Assembly: GCF_003700275.1 (NCBI RefSeq)
Contig: NZ_RBRE01000013.1
Span: 1 to 64,000, forward strand
From: Pseudomonas cichorii
GTDB lineage: Bacteria > Pseudomonadota > Gammaproteobacteria > Pseudomonadales > Pseudomonadaceae
Length of the DNA: 64,000 bases
Reading direction: 5' to 3'
This document shows, in pieces, positions 45,891 through 54,745 of the stretch (position 1 is its first letter; each line of letters starts with the position of its first letter). A program made the position numbers and the translations under genes. Below the pieces are notes generated by a model. The model was not told the origin of the DNA, did no database searches, and was given only the letters and a program-made list of their open reading frames with translations.

Positions 45891-47111
45891 ATGACCAGTC
45901 AATCCAGCATTGATACACACACGTCCCCCACCCGGCCCGCAATCGACGTTCCCCACGGCGCAGGCATGGCGATCACCATGCTTGGCCTGGGCGGTCTGTT
46001 TATCGGGACAGGTGAGTTCGCTTCCATGAGTTTGCTGCCAGGCCTGGCATCCAGCACTGATGTGTCGATACCTGTCGCAGGCGGGTATATCACGGCCTAT
46101 GCCCTTGGAGTGGTGATCGGCGCACCGCTGATTGCGATTCTCGCCGCGCGCTGGCCTCGCAAGGCTCTGTTGATCGCCTTGCTTGCGCTGTTTGCTGTGG
46201 GGTACGGAGCGAGTGCGTTCGCCTGGAGTCACGCAACGTTACTGGCTGCACGGTTCCTGGCAGGTTTGCCGCATGGCGCCTATTACGGTGTCGCCTGCCT
46301 GGTGGCTGCGACCATGGTGGCTGAAAACCGCAAAGCCCAGGCTGCCGGCTACGTCATGGCGGGGCTGGCAGCGGCCAACGTCATCGGCGTTCCGGCTGCA
46401 ACGTGGATCGGTCAATTGTTCGGGTGGCGGGGCGCATTTGCGGCGCTTGCTGCTGGTGGAGCCATCTCCATTATCCTGTTCTGGGTGTTTATCCCGACGA
46501 TCCCGCGGGATGAGTCCGCGAGCCCGAAATCCGAACTCGGCGGCCTGAAAAGGCCCCAACTCTGGTTGACGCTGGCCACAGCCTCGATCGGCTTCGGCGG
46601 GATGTTTTCGGTGTATAGCTACATCACCCCAACGCTGACTGAAGTATCGGGGTTCAGCACCGGTCAGGTGCCCATGGTGCTGGCGCTCTTTGGCATCGGG
46701 ATGATTGCTGGCAACCTGATAGGCGGGTGGCTGGCTGATCGGGCGCTGGTTCCCGCGATCTTCTACATCATGATCTGGAACGCAGTGTTCCTCGCTGCTT
46801 TCTCCATATTTACATCCTCTGGAGTCGGCACACTGGCGGTACTCTTTCTGATCGGTTGTGGATTCGCCCTGGTTCCTGCGCTTCAGGTCCGTTTGATGAA
46901 TGTCGCCGGTGAGGCTCAAACCCTTGCAGCGGCACTCAACCACAGTGCGTTCAACATCTCCAATGCCGTCGGTGCCTCCCTTGGCGGGCTGGCCATTGCT
47001 GGCGGACTCGGCTGGGCATCGACGGGTTGGGTGGGGGCAGGCCTGGCGGTTCTAGGGATCGTCTTCTTCGCCATTTCCATTGCCGTGGAGAAGCGCCGCG
47101 TATCGAGATGA
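45891..47111 (+). CDS. MFS transporter (DHA1, AraJ/YdhP-like)
   Basis: The 406-residue product starts at ATG 45891 with GGAGGC upstream; an ORF from 45696 overlaps the SDR gene and is rejected. It has 12 hydrophobic segments and the family motif near TM2-3 (GVVIGAPLIAILAARWPRK). The first 25 residues are polar. It probably exports a small molecule, such as a substrate related to the SDR/phosphoesterase products. Third gene of the operon. Confidence 0.92.
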   Translation: MTSQSSIDTHTSPTRPAIDVPHGAGMAITMLGLGGLFIGTGEFASMSLLPGLASSTDVSIPVAGGYITAYALGVVIGAPLIAILAARWPRKALLIALLALFAVGYGASAFAWSHATLLAARFLAGLPHGAYYGVACLVAATMVAENRKAQAAGYVMAGLAAANVIGVPAATWIGQLFGWRGAFAALAAGGAISIILFWVFIPTIPRDESASPKSELGGLKRPQLWLTLATASIGFGGMFSVYSYITPTLTEVSGFSTGQVPMVLALFGIGMIAGNLIGGWLADRALVPAIFYIMIWNAVFLAAFSIFTSSGVGTLAVLFLIGCGFALVPALQVRLMNVAGEAQTLAAALNHSAFNISNAVGASLGGLAIAGGLGWASTGWVGAGLAVLGIVFFAISIAVEKRRVSR

Positions 47112-47145
47112 GACTGACCCGCTTTAAAAAACAGGAGATTGATTC

Positions 47146-47298
47146 ATGTTAAAGCCACAACTGACCATTCAACTATCTGACGCACAGCGCATTCCTCAAG
47201 TTGGCCTGGGGGTATGGCAAGCCAGTAATGATGGTTACGGTGTGAATGACGTCGATCATGTCGTGGGGGGCGATGGGAGCTTTCAGATTCCAGGCTGA
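47146..47298 (+). pseudogene. Aldo/keto reductase, truncated
   Basis: A frame with ACAGGAGATT before the ATG encodes MLKPQLTIQLSDAQ and RIPQVGLGVWQASND, the standard start of a 2,5-diketogluconate reductase-type aldo/keto reductase. After about residue 38 the sequence leaves the family and stops at residue 50 (TGA 47296). The catalytic tetrad and the rest are missing. It is the fourth gene of the operon, broken by deletion. Confidence 0.8.
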
Positions 47299-47441
47299 TT
47301 CTCCCGCCAAAAGCAGAAATTCCAGGACCAGACAGAATATTGTGAAGTTGTGTCGAATTAATGGCGGCATAATGATGTCACAGTGAGGCTTCCTAAAAAT
47401 TTCTTCATCTGGCCCCATCTCCTTCCCTGCGAGTTCGCACT

Positions 47442-49082
47442 ATGAATATCCTGAGTCAGTCCAAATTCTCGACCAAGCTGCTGACAGCTTTCATCATTTG
47501 TGCCCTGATTACCTTGGCCGTGGGCGGTTTGGGTATGGTGGGCATCAGTCGACTTTCCGATGCACTGGCACTGACCTTTTCCAACAATCTGGTTTCGGTG
47601 GGCAACACCAATGAGACCCTGACCAGCCTGACCGCCCATAACCGTGGGCTCTATCGACTGCTGGACGCTCAGGATGGCGGTGTCTCGGAGACGGATAAAG
47701 AGCGGGTACGCCAGGCGCTGGCGGCGGATCTGGAGCGGACCCAGAAGGTTTTCGCAACCTATCGTGCCACGCCCCTGGAGGATGACGAGCGGGCTGCCGG
47801 CGATCAGCTAGAGCAGCTCATGCCTGGCTATATCGCGGGCTCCAACAAGGTGTATGAACTCATGAATGCCGGTGATTCGGTGCAGGCGCGCAGCCGTTTG
47901 AACACCCTGGCCAGCGAGGATTTTGTAAAGGCTCGCGGCCTGCTGCGCGTGATGATCGACTCCAATAATCGGCAGATCAAGGAAGGTGCCATCGCCGCAG
48001 CAGAACTCAAGGCCAGCGCCACCTGGCTGTTGATGGGCGGGGTCCTGATTGCGTTTATCGTCGCCATCACCCTGGGAATTCTGATCACCCGCATGATTAC
48101 CCGTCCTCTGGCAGAGGCCGTGGCCAGTGCCGAGCGCATTGCCAAGGGTGATCTGACTCAATCGATTGCTTCCGACCGTGGCGACGAAGCCGGTCAATTG
48201 CTCAATGCGCTGTCCGATATGCAGGCTGGCCTGAAACACACCATCCATGAGATCGCCAGTGCTTCGAGTCAGTTGGCTTCGGCGGCCGAAGAGCTGAGCG
48301 CCGTCACCGACGAAAGTACTCGTGGGTTGACTCGCCAGAATGACGAGATTCAGCAGGCGGCGACGGCCGTCAATCAGATGACCGCAGCGGTCGAGGAAGT
48401 GGCGCGCAATGCCGTGTCGACTTCCGAAGCGTCGAAAACCGCTACGGAAGATGCTCTGCAGGGTCGTGGCGAGGTGGATCAGACGGTCAAGGGCATCACC
48501 ACCATGGTCAGCGAAATCACCCAGTCGACCGAAGCGGTAGCGCAATTGGCCGGTAATGTCCGGGATATCAGCAAGGTGCTGGAAGTGATTCGCAGCATCG
48601 CCGAGCAGACCAACCTGCTGGCGCTGAACGCGGCCATTGAAGCGGCGCGTGCCGGCGAGCAGGGCAGGGGCTTTGCGGTAGTGGCCGATGAGGTACGTGC
48701 GCTGGCTCATCGTACCCAGGCTTCGACCGTGGAAATCGAAGGCATGATCGGCTCTGTGCAGTCCGGTGCCGATGGTGCGGTTGCGGCCATGGGCAAGAGC
48801 CTGTCACTGGCGACCAATACCCAGGAACTGGCCCAGCGCGCAGGTGCAGCGCTGATCAAGATTACCGATGGTGTGACGACCATCAACGAGCGCAATCTGG
48901 TAATTGCCTCGGCTTCTGAAGAGCAGGCGGTAGTGGCTCGGGAAGTGGACCGCAATCTGCTGAACATTCAGGATCTTTCGACCCAGAGCGCAGCAGGCGC
49001 CAACCAGACCAGTGCTTCGAGTCAGGAGCTTTCGCGTCTGGCCACATCCTTTAACGTGCTGGTAGCGAAGTTTCAGCTTTGA
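47442..49082 (+). CDS. Methyl-accepting chemotaxis protein
   Basis: The 546-residue protein has TM1 (about 12-33), a four-helix-bundle ligand domain (about 34-190), TM2 (about 192-214), HAMP ([18 protein letters not shown]) and a signalling domain with [20 protein letters not shown] near 389. It belongs to the same class as the receptor at 4207 but is a different protein. The ligand is unknown. A terminator follows the stop by about 27 bases. Confidence 0.93.
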   Translation: MNILSQSKFSTKLLTAFIICALITLAVGGLGMVGISRLSDALALTFSNNLVSVGNTNETLTSLTAHNRGLYRLLDAQDGGVSETDKERVRQALAADLERTQKVFATYRATPLEDDERAAGDQLEQLMPGYIAGSNKVYELMNAGDSVQARSRLNTLASEDFVKARGLLRVMIDSNNRQIKEGAIAAAELKASATWLLMGGVLIAFIVAITLGILITRMITRPLAEAVASAERIAKGDLTQSIASDRGDEAGQLLNALSDMQAGLKHTIHEIASASSQLASAAEELSAVTDESTRGLTRQNDEIQQAATAVNQMTAAVEEVARNAVSTSEASKTATEDALQGRGEVDQTVKGITTMVSEITQSTEAVAQLAGNVRDISKVLEVIRSIAEQTNLLALNAAIEAARAGEQGRGFAVVADEVRALAHRTQASTVEIEGMIGSVQSGADGAVAAMGKSLSLATNTQELAQRAGAALIKITDGVTTINERNLVIASASEEQAVVAREVDRNLLNIQDLSTQSAAGANQTSASSQELSRLATSFNVLVAKFQL

Positions 49083-49109
49083 TGAGGTAACTATCCGTAT
49101 TGCTTGTCA

Positions 49110-49147
49110 GGGCAGTGGCACTCTTGCGGAGTGCCACTGCCCTTTTT
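49110..49147 (+). terminator. Chemoreceptor terminator
   Basis: GGGCAGTGGCACTC and GAGTGCCACTGCCC pair perfectly across a five-base loop, followed by TTTTTG. It serves the convergent TetR gene too. Confidence 0.88.
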
Positions 49148-49149
49148 GT

Positions 49150-49782
49150 TTAACCGGCCCAGAGGTTTCTGTTTCTTTCGACCATTGATGTAATGACTTC
49201 AATCAGCTCGGTCTTTGCTTGCTCAGTTGTGATTTCTGTAGTCGCAGCAGCATGCGACAAGGCTTCGGCGGCGCCATGCATTGCTCGCAGGCTTGCCTGC
49301 GAAAGGGTTCCGGAAGGTGAAAACGGGGCCAGGGCATTTCGGCATTTCTCCAGAAATATGGCTTCATACTCCTGCCTGATCTTCTCAAGCTCCGGGGAAC
49401 TGGCCAATGCGGCAATCACGCCCGGTATTTCGCGGCCTTGCAGAAGGACGCAATCCACATAAGACGAGGCAATGACCTCTGCCTTGCTGGTCAGTGTGTC
49501 ATCACTGGTCTGCAGGGCCGCCTCCATGAGGGCGTTCTGACGTTCATCAAAATCCTGATAGAGGATGGCCAGCAACCCGGCACGGGTGCCGAAATGGTCA
49601 TAGACCACTGGTTTTGTCACGCCTGCCGATTCGGCGAGTCGTCCCAGCGTCAGCCCTTCCGTTCCTTCCTCGCGCACCAGTTGCCAGGCCACGCTGAGCA
49701 ACTGGCGCTGGCGGTCGTCCCGTGACAACCGGCGACGTGGTTGCGGATCTGCAGTGGAGCCTGGTCGGTCGACGCTTGACAT
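49150..49782 (-). CDS. TetR family regulator
   Basis: The 210-residue protein has the helix-turn-helix (about 30-75, LTLGRLAESAGVTKPVVYDHFGTRA). It is divergent from the flavodoxin-fold reductase gene and the shared promoter holds two TACT-N3-AGTA repeats. It likely represses that gene. Confidence 0.9.
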   Translation of the reverse strand: MSSVDRPGSTADPQPRRRLSRDDRQRQLLSVAWQLVREEGTEGLTLGRLAESAGVTKPVVYDHFGTRAGLLAILYQDFDERQNALMEAALQTSDDTLTSKAEVIASSYVDCVLLQGREIPGVIAALASSPELEKIRQEYEAIFLEKCRNALAPFSPSGTLSQASLRAMHGAAEALSHAAATTEITTEQAKTELIEVITSMVERNRNLWAG

Positions 49783-49789
49783 GGAAACC

Positions 49790-49827
49790 TACTAAAAGTA
49801 ACTTAAGGGCTTAACTTACTAAAAGTA
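49790..49827. promoter_or_regulatory. Two TACT-N3-AGTA repeats, probable TetR operators
   Basis: TACTAAAAGTA occurs at 49790-49800 and again at 49817-49827, 27 bases apart, each a dyad, with CTTAA-GGGC-TTAA between them. Confidence 0.6.
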
Positions 49828-49870
49828 TATAAGTCTCGTCTTTCATCCGCAATCAACAGGAGTCTTCGAT

Positions 49871-50482
49871 ATGCACGCGCTCATTGTGGTCGCTCATCAT
49901 GACCCTCAATCACTGACCCATGCCCTGGCAGCACAGATCGCTGAGGGGCTGGCTATTGCCGATCCCGCACACACGTTTGAAATCGCGGATCTGTTTGCCG
50001 AGTCGTTCGATCCGCGATTCAACATGGCCGATCATGCCGTACACCGCCAGGAAGCTCCGCCACCTGCCGATGTTGCCGCAGAGCAGGCCCGGATCGAACG
50101 GGCTGATGCCCTGGTGCTGGTGTATCCGGTCTATTGGTGGTCAATGCCGGGATTGCTCAAAGGCTGGATTGACCGGGTATTCGTCAACGGCTGGGCGTTT
50201 GATTTCAGCCCCGACGGCAAGCTGACCAAAAAGCTTGGCCACTTGAATGTGCACCTGGTCGGTTTGGGTGGCGCGGATGCGGGGACCTATGAGCGGCATG
50301 GTTATTCAACGGCAATGAAGACCCAGATCGATCATGGGATTTTCAATTACTGCGGTGCCCGCGTCCTGACCTCGGAACTCTTGCTGGACTCCGAAACCCT
50401 GGATCCGGCTGTTCATCTTGAGGCGGCGCGGCGCGTAGGGCATGAAATTTTCGGAGTCAGGGCTCCAGGTGATCTCCTTTAA
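49871..50482 (+). CDS. NAD(P)H-dependent oxidoreductase, flavodoxin fold
   Basis: The 203-residue product belongs to the NAD(P)H quinone reductase/KefF-MdaB group: MHALIVVAHHDPQSLTHALA, then LVLVYPVYWWSMPGLLKGWI and HLVGLGGADAGTYERHG. It reduces quinones or similar electrophiles with FMN/FAD and NAD(P)H. Control by the divergent TetR regulator is likely. Confidence 0.9.
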   Translation: MHALIVVAHHDPQSLTHALAAQIAEGLAIADPAHTFEIADLFAESFDPRFNMADHAVHRQEAPPPADVAAEQARIERADALVLVYPVYWWSMPGLLKGWIDRVFVNGWAFDFSPDGKLTKKLGHLNVHLVGLGGADAGTYERHGYSTAMKTQIDHGIFNYCGARVLTSELLLDSETLDPAVHLEAARRVGHEIFGVRAPGDLL

Positions 50483-50500
50483 GGCAGGGTATTGCGTCAG

Positions 50501-51475
50501 ATGCAGATTCAGAAAATCCAGGAAGATATCGGTGAGCACCGCAAGTTGTTTGTGCGTTTGCCGTTCGCACGCCTGTTCAGGCGGCGAGAATATGCAGTCA
50601 CTGCAGGTTATTTGCTGATCATTTCCATCTTCATGCTGTACATGACCGGCCGTGATGGCGTGACATGGTTTGTCGATACCCTGCCGTGGATGTCGTATTG
50701 CATGGTCGTGCTGATGATTTCCCTGATGCGTTGCGTGGATGTCATTGCGATGACCCGTTCTGACGCCATTGAGCGATTGACGGGCATCGTCAGGCCTGCG
50801 GGTTGTACGGCGCATATCGGGCTGCAAGTGCAGGAGCAGCAGTGGTTTGTCCAGCGCTATCAATGTCCGGGCGAGCAGTTGTCCAGTCAAGCGCTGGCTC
50901 TGGAAGAACAGTGGTGCAGTTGGCAGCGCATCCGTTCCAGGGCCGGTGACGATCAGGCCGGTGACTTCAAAAGGTTCTATTTCAGCTTTCCGGAGTCAGG
51001 GCGCTTCATGACCCTGCTGGTGGGTTTCTTTGCAATTGTCGCCAGCCTGATCATTACTCTGGGGGCCACCCCGACAGCGTATTTCGAGCTGCTTGACGAC
51101 TGGCGCGGATACACGGTTTTTGTCATCCAGGTGACGCTGTTATTGGCTTACGCTGCTTTGCCTTTGCTGGGCGCAAAAGTCATGTTGCGGGAGTTGTTCC
51201 TGACCCTGCTGGATTACATCAATGCCATGGAAATCACCGATCGGGGTTTCTATCGCTATATTCGGCAAATGATCTGGAGTGCCGGGGTCAAGCCCGGCCC
51301 ATCGCGGTTCGATGGCAAGGTTCTGGCGGCCGTTGAGCAGGTAGTGGATTTCTTCCATCTCTCACCATTCGCCGCCTTGCGAGCATCCACGGGTTTTCCG
51401 GGCTGGTATATCCGCAAGGTGCCTTTTGTCCTGAACTTTGTGTTCGGCTTCCTGGTGTTGTGGTTACTTTCATGA
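50501..51475 (+). CDS. Hypothetical membrane protein
   Basis: The 324-residue product (ATG 50501; TTG 50492 is possible) has hydrophobic segments at about 38-56, 66-84, 168-190, 205-225 and at the C terminus (about 305-324). The soluble middle holds tryptophan-rich and charged sequence. I recognise no family. It starts 18 bases after the reductase stop, so it may be co-transcribed with it. Confidence 0.72.
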   Translation: MQIQKIQEDIGEHRKLFVRLPFARLFRRREYAVTAGYLLIISIFMLYMTGRDGVTWFVDTLPWMSYCMVVLMISLMRCVDVIAMTRSDAIERLTGIVRPAGCTAHIGLQVQEQQWFVQRYQCPGEQLSSQALALEEQWCSWQRIRSRAGDDQAGDFKRFYFSFPESGRFMTLLVGFFAIVASLIITLGATPTAYFELLDDWRGYTVFVIQVTLLLAYAALPLLGAKVMLRELFLTLLDYINAMEITDRGFYRYIRQMIWSAGVKPGPSRFDGKVLAAVEQVVDFFHLSPFAALRASTGFPGWYIRKVPFVLNFVFGFLVLWLLS

Positions 51476-51536
51476 GAAGGAATAAGCCGGTCATGGCGTT
51501 ATCATCCCCTCGTCCCAGACAACTGAACGGTCAGCC

Positions 51537-52439
51537 ATGCAACTCCCGGATCTGAATCTATTGATCGCGCTCGATGCCTTGCTTGAAGAGGGCAGTGTCG
51601 TAGGCGCTGCGCGGCGCATGCATCTGAGCCCGGCAGCGATGAGCCGCACCTTGACACGGATTCGCGAAGCGCTGGAAGACCCGGTGCTGGTGCGCGCCGG
51701 ACGCGGGCTGGTGCCCACGCCTCGGGCCCTTGCAATGCAGGCTCAGGTCCGCGAACTGCTGGAACAGGCGGCCCAGGTGTTTCAGGCCCGTGATGAAGTG
51801 GACATGCTGACGCTGGAGCGCTGTTTCAATGTGCGCTCCAACGATGTGTTCTTTGGCTCCTTTGGCGCAAAAGTACTGGAAGCCATGCGTGTCGGCGCTC
51901 CGGGTTGTATGTTGCGGTTTGTGCCGGAGGGCGTCGGTGATGACGATGCCTTGCGCGAAGGACGCATCGATCTGCACATCACCTCGCGGCCCAATTTCGG
52001 GCCGGAGATCAAGGCGCAGACCTTGTTTCGCACCCGTTTCTGCGGCCTGGCCCGGGAAGGCCATCCGATCTTCGACGCGCCGATTACCCCGCAACGATTC
52101 GCCGCCTATGACCATATCAGTGTGTCGCGCCGCGGCCTGGCCCGCGGGCCTATCGATCCTGCACTGGCGGAGCTGGGGCTTGAGCGGCGTATTGCAATGA
52201 TTACCCCGAACTTTCATTCCGCGATCTTTGGCATTGACGGTTCGGACTTGTTGTTGCCGTTGCCCGAGCCCGTTTTGTGGGGCATGAGCAGCCTGGGATT
52301 GCGCATGCGCGCCTTCGAGATTCCGCTGCCGCTTGAGACGGTCGTGGTAAGTCAGGCCTGGCATCCCCGCTTCGACAAGGACCCGGCCCATCGCTGGCTG
52401 CGCCAGACCCTGAAGGAAATCTGCAGCGTTCATCAGTAG
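51537..52439 (+). CDS. LysR family transcriptional regulator
   Basis: The 300-residue protein has the helix-turn-helix (about 4-60, VVGAARRMHLSPAAMSRTLTRIREAL) and an effector domain. The N-terminal DLNLLIALDALLEEGSV form places it in the group next to NodD-like and PcaQ-like regulators. Its target is not indicated, as it is convergent with pslK. Confidence 0.9.
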   Translation: MQLPDLNLLIALDALLEEGSVVGAARRMHLSPAAMSRTLTRIREALEDPVLVRAGRGLVPTPRALAMQAQVRELLEQAAQVFQARDEVDMLTLERCFNVRSNDVFFGSFGAKVLEAMRVGAPGCMLRFVPEGVGDDDALREGRIDLHITSRPNFGPEIKAQTLFRTRFCGLAREGHPIFDAPITPQRFAAYDHISVSRRGLARGPIDPALAELGLERRIAMITPNFHSAIFGIDGSDLLLPLPEPVLWGMSSLGLRMRAFEIPLPLETVVVSQAWHPRFDKDPAHRWLRQTLKEICSVHQ

Positions 52440-52495
52440 TTGTGGGAGATGCCCTGGCCGCGACTGCAGTATTGCAGAATCAGCCTGTCGCGGAT

Positions 52496-53911
52496 CTATT
52501 CGCCAAAGGCACGCCACGGCTTGAGCCAGAGAGCCAGCCCGACCAGCAGCGCCGCGCTATAGGCGCAGCCCAGTGCCAGTTGCAGCCAGATATCCTGCAA
52601 GGGATGCAGCAACAAGGCCGCCAGCAGCATGAACAGCGCGGCCAGCAGCCAGTGACTGCGCCATGGCACCACGGCGAGCAGGGACTGGCGGCGCATCAGC
52701 AGCAGACCGGTCACCAGTGCACCGCCAAGCGCGGCAATGGCGATGCCGGTCAGGCCCATGAAAAACGGCAGTATGCCCAGCAACACGGCATTGCACAGGC
52801 TGCCGATCAGCTCGCAATTCAATGGCAGCCGGGTATCGCCATCTGCGTAGGCATAACGTGCCAGCAAGGCGTTCCAGGCACCGAACATCAAGGGCACGGA
52901 AAACCACGCCAGCAATTCGGGTAATGGGCCGTCGTGGGTCTGGTCAGGCAGCAACAGCACCACCAGCGCACCGGCTGCGCCGATCAGTCCGGTCACTGCA
53001 GGCAGGGTCAACAGCGTGGCGCTGCCCAGTCCGCGGCGCAACAGTGACAGGCGCTGGGTATTCACGCTGCTGCTCATCAGGCCCAGCAATACCTGGTTCA
53101 GGCTCATCAAGGCAATCAATGGCAGGTTGATCAGCTTGCGCGCCAGATTGATCCAGGTCACCGCGCCTTCACCCAGCAATGACGCGACCATCCGTTCCAG
53201 CAGCGCCAGGCCCTGACTGGCCAGGTTGCTGCTCAACAGCGGGCCGATTCGTTGCAGCAGCTCGCGCACCGCACCTTGTTCGGTCTGCCAGCGCCAGGGC
53301 CGCCAGCCAGAGCGATACAGGCTCGGCAACAGCACGCCGGGCATCAGCAGGCTGCCCAGCACACAGGCCAGGGCCAGACCCGACGGCGTTGCCGCGTGGC
53401 TGAGCACAGCGAGATAGATCACCGGTGGCAGATTGAACAGCAGCGAGCCAAGCCCCGCCAGTACGAAGCGTGAACGCGCCTGCAACGGAATGCACAACAG
53501 GCCATGCAGCAGAAAACCCGGCGCACACCATGCCAGCCAGTGCAGGCCATTGCCGGCCTGAAGGTAGCCTTCGCTATCGAGCCCCGGCCCGATCAGACGC
53601 ACCCAGAATCCGGCACCGAGGCTCAGCAGCAGACTGAGCAGCACGCCGAAAATCAGCAGGCGTGGTGTCAGTACCTCAAGCCAGTGCTGTTGCCGTTCGG
53701 CGGAGCGTTGCTGGTACAACGGCAACGCGGCGGCACTCAGCAGGCCGGCGGCGAGCGACATGCGCAAGGCTTCGGGCAGAAACATCGACACCAGGAACGC
53801 ATCGCTCTGGCTGCCCGCGCCCCAGGCGGCAACCAGCAGCCACTCGCGGGCGAAGCCGGCCGCCAGGCCGGTCAGCGTGGCCAGGGTCAGCCACAAGGTC
53901 GAACCGAGCAT
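52496..53911 (-). CDS. pslK: MurJ/MviN-like flippase PslK
   Basis: The 471-residue protein has about 14 hydrophobic segments and the MviN/MurJ pattern (AGFAREWLLVAAWGAGSQSDAFLVS near the N terminus, LAWCAPGFLLHGLL, SNLASQGLALLERMV). In the psl system the equivalent protein is PslK, expected to move lipid-linked oligosaccharide across the inner membrane. It is the last psl gene here. Confidence 0.85.
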   Translation of the reverse strand: MLGSTLWLTLATLTGLAAGFAREWLLVAAWGAGSQSDAFLVSMFLPEALRMSLAAGLLSAAALPLYQQRSAERQQHWLEVLTPRLLIFGVLLSLLLSLGAGFWVRLIGPGLDSEGYLQAGNGLHWLAWCAPGFLLHGLLCIPLQARSRFVLAGLGSLLFNLPPVIYLAVLSHAATPSGLALACVLGSLLMPGVLLPSLYRSGWRPWRWQTEQGAVRELLQRIGPLLSSNLASQGLALLERMVASLLGEGAVTWINLARKLINLPLIALMSLNQVLLGLMSSSVNTQRLSLLRRGLGSATLLTLPAVTGLIGAAGALVVLLLPDQTHDGPLPELLAWFSVPLMFGAWNALLARYAYADGDTRLPLNCELIGSLCNAVLLGILPFFMGLTGIAIAALGGALVTGLLLMRRQSLLAVVPWRSHWLLAALFMLLAALLLHPLQDIWLQLALGCAYSAALLVGLALWLKPWRAFGE

Positions 53912-53923
53912 GCTGCTGGCGGC

Positions 53924-54745
53924 TTAGTGGAACAAAGTGAACAGGCCTTTGCCGCCCACTTTGTAGTTGAGGTTGCGGGCACGCTCGCCCTTGATTTCCG
54001 CATTCGGGCCACTGACGATGGCGTAGTCCGGAATCGGCTTGGACACCACGCTGCCGCCACCGACCACGGCGCCTTCGCCGATATTGGCGCCGAACGAGAG
54101 CAGGGCGCGACTGCAGATCCAGGCGTAGTCGCCAATGAATACCGGGCCGCCCACCGCCCAGAACTCGGGTTCGTTCAGGTCGTGTCCGCCAGCGATGATC
54201 AACACATGCGACGCAATGGTCACGTGATCGCCGATCACCAGCCCGCCGCGCGCATCGAGCTGACAATGCCAGCCGACGGTGGAGTCGTTGCCGATGCGCA
54301 GGCTGTCGACGCCCAACACCTCGGTATTGCGCCAGACCGTCGAACCCTTGCCGATCTTTGCCCCGCCCATGCGCAGCCAGAGCAGGCGCAAGGTGTGGCT
54401 GGGAATCTTGCAGATCAGTATGTTGTAGATCTGCTCCCAGGTGCGCAGCATGCGGTCGCGCAGGGTCGGCCAGTTGATCCCGTACAACGGAATCAGGGCG
54501 CCGAGGGTTTCGCTGGCCAGCAGGCGATAGAAGCGCCGGGCCAGTGGGTGCTCGATTCGTGGCTCGATATTCAGGTAGCAGATGAAAGACAGCGTGGTGT
54601 TCTTGATCCGGCTTTCAAAGCACACCTCGTTGTCCAGCATCCACTGGTAGGCGGCCTGCAACTCTTCCAGTTCCACGCCCATTTTGCGGGCGTAATCGGG
54701 GAGGGCCTCTCTGAGGTTATGCGAATGCATCATGCGGTGTTTCAT
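53924..54745 (-). CDS. Hexapeptide-repeat O-acetyltransferase in the psl cluster
   Basis: The 273-residue reading from ATG 54745 (ATGA overlap with pslJ stop) has an alpha-helical N-terminal half (about 1-125) and a left-handed beta-helix in the second half with hexapeptide repeats (IGKGSTVWRN, IGNDSTVGWHCQLD, IGDHVTIASHVLIIAGGHDL, IGEGAVVGGGSVVSK). It resembles CysE/WbbJ-type acetyltransferases. An upstream reading of 381 residues adds sequence in the pslJ antisense and is rejected. Its partner sugars are inferred to be Psl-like repeat units. Confidence 0.82.
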   Translation of the reverse strand: MKHRMMHSHNLREALPDYARKMGVELEELQAAYQWMLDNEVCFESRIKNTTLSFICYLNIEPRIEHPLARRFYRLLASETLGALIPLYGINWPTLRDRMLRTWEQIYNILICKIPSHTLRLLWLRMGGAKIGKGSTVWRNTEVLGVDSLRIGNDSTVGWHCQLDARGGLVIGDHVTIASHVLIIAGGHDLNEPEFWAVGGPVFIGDYAWICSRALLSFGANIGEGAVVGGGSVVSKPIPDYAIVSGPNAEIKGERARNLNYKVGGKGLFTLFH

